NCBI GenBank assembly: GCA_903874575.1
Contig: CAIQSZ010000053.1
Location: 1-7,820, forward strand
Reading direction: 5' to 3'
DNA length: 7,820 bases
Source of the DNA: an uncultured Elusimicrobia bacterium
GTDB lineage: Bacteria; Elusimicrobiota; Elusimicrobia; UBA1565; UBA9628
Shown here: piece after piece, positions 5,738-7,820 of the stretch
How positions within the stretch are numbered: position 1 is the first letter of the stretch
Layout: each line of letters begins with the position of its first letter
Notes under the pieces: model-generated
Told to the model about the DNA's origin: nothing
What the model saw: the letters and a program-made list of their open reading frames with translations, nothing else
Databases searched by the model: none
Program-made: the position numbers and the translations under genes

Positions 5738-6260
5738 CCGAGCGCATCGGCAGCCCGGTCACGTTGTCGCGGTCCCCGTCCACGCGCGCGACCAACGGGT
5801 CCCGGCGGTCCTGGACGGCGTACGCCCCGGCCTTGTCCATGTGCTTGCCGGCCAGGCGCCGCAGGCGCTCCGCGTCCAGCGTCCGGGCGTGCACGACCGA
5901 CACCGCGCAGTCGGTGTAGACCCGGCGGCCCACGACGAGCGCGGTGCCCGTGTAGACGCGCTGGCGCCGTCCCGACTGGAGCGCGAGCATGCGTACGGCG
6001 TCGTCGAGGTCCTTGGGCTTGCCCAGGATCTGCCCCGCGCAGACCACGATGGTGTCGGCGCCCAGCACGGGCGGACCGCCGCGGTGGCGCGCGGCCACTT
6101 CAAGCGCCTTCGCGCGGGCCAGCTTCACGACGAGGCGGCGCGGATTTTTTTCGCGCGTGCGCTCGTCCACGCGGCTGGGGTCGGCGCGGAAGCTCACGCC
6201 GGCGGCGCGCAGTATGGCCCGGCGACGCGGCGACGCGGAGGCCAGGATCAGTTCGGTCAC
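5700..6260 (-). CDS. maf: Maf-like nucleoside triphosphate pyrophosphatase
   Basis: Cytoplasmic house-cleaning enzyme that hydrolyses non-canonical or surplus nucleotides to monophosphates; the name comes from B. subtilis septum-inhibition work. The 186 residues fit the family size of 185-200. Motifs are LILASASPRR (residues 4-13), VDER (31-34), the GADTIV loop with Asp69, GKPKDLDDA (80-88), the VYTG strand (102-105), DKAGAYAVQ with Gln150, and NVTGLP (166-171). The GAY-x-x-Q form resembles the YhdE (dTTP/UTP) group rather than the YceF (m7GTP) group. The position often occupied by His in SGxxHxVxTG is Gln100. GTG 6260 is preferred over GTG 6281: it overlaps the cutA stop as GTGA, has GGAG eight bases upstream, and puts LILASASPRR near the N-terminus. 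It is the last gene of the pyk-cutA-maf unit. Confidence 0.96.
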   Translation of the reverse strand: MTELILASASPRRRAILRAAGVSFRADPSRVDERTREKNPRRLVVKLARAKALEVAARHRGGPPVLGADTIVVCAGQILGKPKDLDDAVRMLALQSGRRQRVYTGTALVVGRRVYTDCAVSVVHARTLDAERLRRLAGKHMDKAGAYAVQDRRDPLVARVDGDRDNVTGLPMRSVRRLLARARRAG

Positions 6261-6577
6261 CGCGCCTGCTCCGTCAGCCACGACAGATATTCCTTCGATC
6301 CGCCCGCGGCGGCGAGGACCAGAAACTCGGGAGTCTGGTAGGGGTGGCGCGCCTTGATCCAGCGCTCCAGGGCCTTCAGCTTCGGCGCGGTCGTCTTGAC
6401 CAGCAGCAAGGCCTCGTCGTCGCGGCGCACGCGCCCGCGCCAGCGGTACACGGACGCGATTTTCGGCACCACGTTGACGCAGGCGGCCAGACGCGCCCGG
6501 ACCATCGCCTCGGCGAGGACGGCCGCTTTGCCGCCGCGAGGCACGGCGACGAGGACGACGCGGGCCGAAGCGGGCAC
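6257..6577 (-). CDS. cutA: Divalent cation tolerance protein CutA
   Basis: A 106-residue protein matching the small, trimeric, ferredoxin-like CutA family, linked to copper and other divalent cation tolerance and possibly signalling; its exact biochemical role is unsettled. Family signatures are ACVNVVP (32-38), SVYRWRGRV (42-50), the ALLLVKT strand (56-62) and HPYQTPE (78-84). The start is GTG 6577, two bases after the pyruvate kinase stop, so translation is likely coupled. No Shine-Dalgarno sequence is evident. Its TGA overlaps the GTG of maf. No N-terminal signal sequence is present, so it should be cytoplasmic. Confidence 0.95.
   Translation of the reverse strand: MPASARVVLVAVPRGGKAAVLAEAMVRARLAACVNVVPKIASVYRWRGRVRRDDEALLLVKTTAPKLKALERWIKARHPYQTPEFLVLAAAGGSKEYLSWLTEQAR
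6269..6272 (-). promoter_or_regulatory. Ribosome binding site deciding the maf start
   Basis: The minus strand reads GGAG followed by eight bases and then GTG 6260. It is the clearest Shine-Dalgarno match seen at a gene start on this strand, and it favours the 186-residue Maf over the longer reading from GTG 6281. It lies within the 3' end of cutA. Confidence 0.55.
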
Positions 6578-6579
6578 CG

Positions 6580-7820
6580 TCAGCGGTAGGTCAACGACCC
6601 GATGACGTGGACCTTCAGCATGTTCGACGCCTTATGCGCGGCGGTGCCGCCCGCGGTGACCAAGGTGGTCTCGCCGGTCTTGACCAGGCCGTTCTTGAGC
6701 AGGATGCGCTCGCCGAAAACCAGCATCTCGTCGGTGGTCTTGCCCAGCGGGCAGATCGCCGGCGTGGTGCCCCAGTAAAGGGCGAGCTGGTTGTAGGTGG
6801 TCTTCAGCGGCGTCATGGCGATGATGGGCGCCTTCGGGCGATACTTCGACATGATGCGCGCCGACCAGCCGGTCATGGTGTAGACGATGACCAGCTTGGT
6901 GCCGGTGACCTCGCAGGCGTCGTGGCTGGCGCGCGCCAGCGCGTGCGCGAAGCCGGTGTCGGGGTTGTCGTGCAGGCCGTGCGGGATGAATTTATAGCGG
7001 AAGTTCGACGCCTCGGCGCGCCGGATGATGTCGGTCATCACGGTGACGGTCTCGACGGGGTACAGGCCGACGGCGGACTCGCCGGAGAGCATGACCACGT
7101 CGGCGCCGTCGTAGATGGCGTTGGCGACGTCGGAGGCTTCGGCGCGCGTGGGCTGCGCGTGCGAGATCATGCTCTCGAGCATCTGGGTGGCGACGATCGA
7201 GAGCTTGCCGGCGTCGTTGGCCTTGCGCACCAGCATCTTCTGCAGGGCGGGCACCTCGGCGGCGGACAGCTCGACGGCCAGGTCGCCGCGGGCGATCATG
7301 ATGCCGTCGGCGACGTCGAGGATGTCGTCGATGCGCTCGAGCGCGTCCGGATGCTCGATCTTGGCGATGATGCGCGTGGGCAGGCCGTGCTTGTTGATGA
7401 TCTTGCGCGCGCGCACGATGTCGTCCGGGGAGCGCACGAACGAGAGCGCCACATGGTCGATGCCGAGCTGCATGCCCATGTCGAGGTCGCGCAGGTCCTT
7501 GGAGGTCAGCGCGGGCAGGTCGATGTCGGCGCCGGGAAGGTTGATGCCCTTGTGCTCCTTGAGGAGTCCGCCGAGCAGGACCTCGCAGTCCACCCAGTCG
7601 CTGCCGGTCTTCAGGACGACGAGGACGATGGTGCCGTCGTCGAGGCGGATCTCCAGGCCCTTGCGCACGGTCTTGGGCAGCTTCTTGAAGTTGGTCGAGA
7701 TCTCCTCGGCGGTTCCGGGGACGTCGTTGGTCGTGATGCGGACCTTCGCGCCTTTCTTCAACAGGACGGGCTCTCCGTTGCGCAGGCGTCCGACGCGCAG
7801 GCGCGGTCCCTGCAGAGATC
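6580..7820 (-). CDS. pyk: Pyruvate kinase (N-terminus beyond window edge)
   Basis: Glycolytic enzyme that transfers phosphate from phosphoenolpyruvate to ADP, giving pyruvate and ATP. The reading frame runs open to the right edge. The first codons visible (LQGPRLRVGRLRNGEPVLL) match the strand before the B domain, so about 60-70 residues are missing from a usual 470-480. In order: the B domain (about 7500-7770), the catalytic signature IIAKIEHPDAL (near 7370-7338, with the catalytic Lys at 7362-7360 and a metal-binding Glu at 7356-7354), ARGDLAVE (7293-7270), ATQMLESM (7191-7168), DVVMLSGESA (near 7101-7072), and the C-terminal domain ending in KVHVIGSLTYR. The residue after KIE is His where most family members have Asn, Lys, Arg, Ser or Thr. 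The TTG at 7761 is internal, not the start. It is followed by cutA at two bases. Confidence 0.97.
   Translation of the reverse strand, partial: SLQGPRLRVGRLRNGEPVLLKKGAKVRITTNDVPGTAEEISTNFKKLPKTVRKGLEIRLDDGTIVLVVLKTGSDWVDCEVLLGGLLKEHKGINLPGADIDLPALTSKDLRDLDMGMQLGIDHVALSFVRSPDDIVRARKIINKHGLPTRIIAKIEHPDALERIDDILDVADGIMIARGDLAVELSAAEVPALQKMLVRKANDAGKLSIVATQMLESMISHAQPTRAEASDVANAIYDGADVVMLSGESAVGLYPVETVTVMTDIIRRAEASNFRYKFIPHGLHDNPDTGFAHALARASHDACEVTGTKLVIVYTMTGWSARIMSKYRPKAPIIAMTPLKTTYNQLALYWGTTPAICPLGKTTDEMLVFGERILLKNGLVKTGETTLVTAGGTAAHKASNMLKVHVIGSLTYR

Noticed and set aside
6261..6281. Longer Maf start at GTG 6281
   Set aside because: It adds seven non-conserved residues. GTG 6260 has GGAG at the right distance and the GTGA overlap with cutA.
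6580..7761. Pyruvate kinase starting at TTG 7761
   Set aside because: The frame continues upstream with family-typical sequence (LQGPRLRVG) to the window edge, so the TTG is internal.

Overview
The window is a GC-rich, gene-dense bacterial chromosomal segment with ten protein genes, two of them cut by the window edges. It holds no RNA genes, mobile elements, CRISPR arrays or recognisable repeats. No stretch of 300 bases lacks a gene; the longest gap is about 60 bases. GTG starts, start/stop overlaps and nearly absent Shine-Dalgarno sequences are frequent. The phylum cannot be fixed from this sequence. A GC-rich lineage such as Elusimicrobiota would fit, but that is a low-confidence guess.

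Layout. Bases 1-489 (-) carry the N-terminal part of thioredoxin reductase. Diverging from it, 551-1940 (+) is a tight three-gene run: dihydroneopterin aldolase (folB), a stand-alone receiver-domain response regulator, and a long-form 6-pyruvoyl/6-carboxy-tetrahydropterin synthase (queD-like). These are joined by ATGA and GTGA start/stop overlaps. Facing it, 1948-4280 (-) is a two-gene unit: a multi-pass membrane histidine-kinase-like protein whose phosphoacceptor position is Phe instead of His, followed by a Yip1-like membrane protein. Divergent from that unit, 4328-5737 (+) encodes a canonical membrane sensor histidine kinase (HAMP, H-box, complete ATP-binding domain). Its 3' end overlaps the convergent unit 5700-7820 (-), made of pyruvate kinase (truncated at the window edge), cutA and maf.

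How the parts relate. FolB and the QueD-like enzyme act on neighbouring dihydropterin intermediates derived from GTP, so their pairing makes biochemical sense. The receiver-only regulator translated between them is unexpected. It is the only response regulator in a window with two kinase-type proteins, neither of which has an adjacent partner. Pyk-cutA-maf looks like a housekeeping operon.

Most notable. (1) The degenerate kinase has an intact ATPase core but no phosphoacceptor His, is paired with a Yip1-like membrane protein, and is transcribed divergently from a canonical kinase. (2) Three first-in-unit genes (trxB, folB, the degenerate kinase) have a -10-like hexamer exactly six bases before the start codon, which predicts leaderless mRNAs and decides two start choices.
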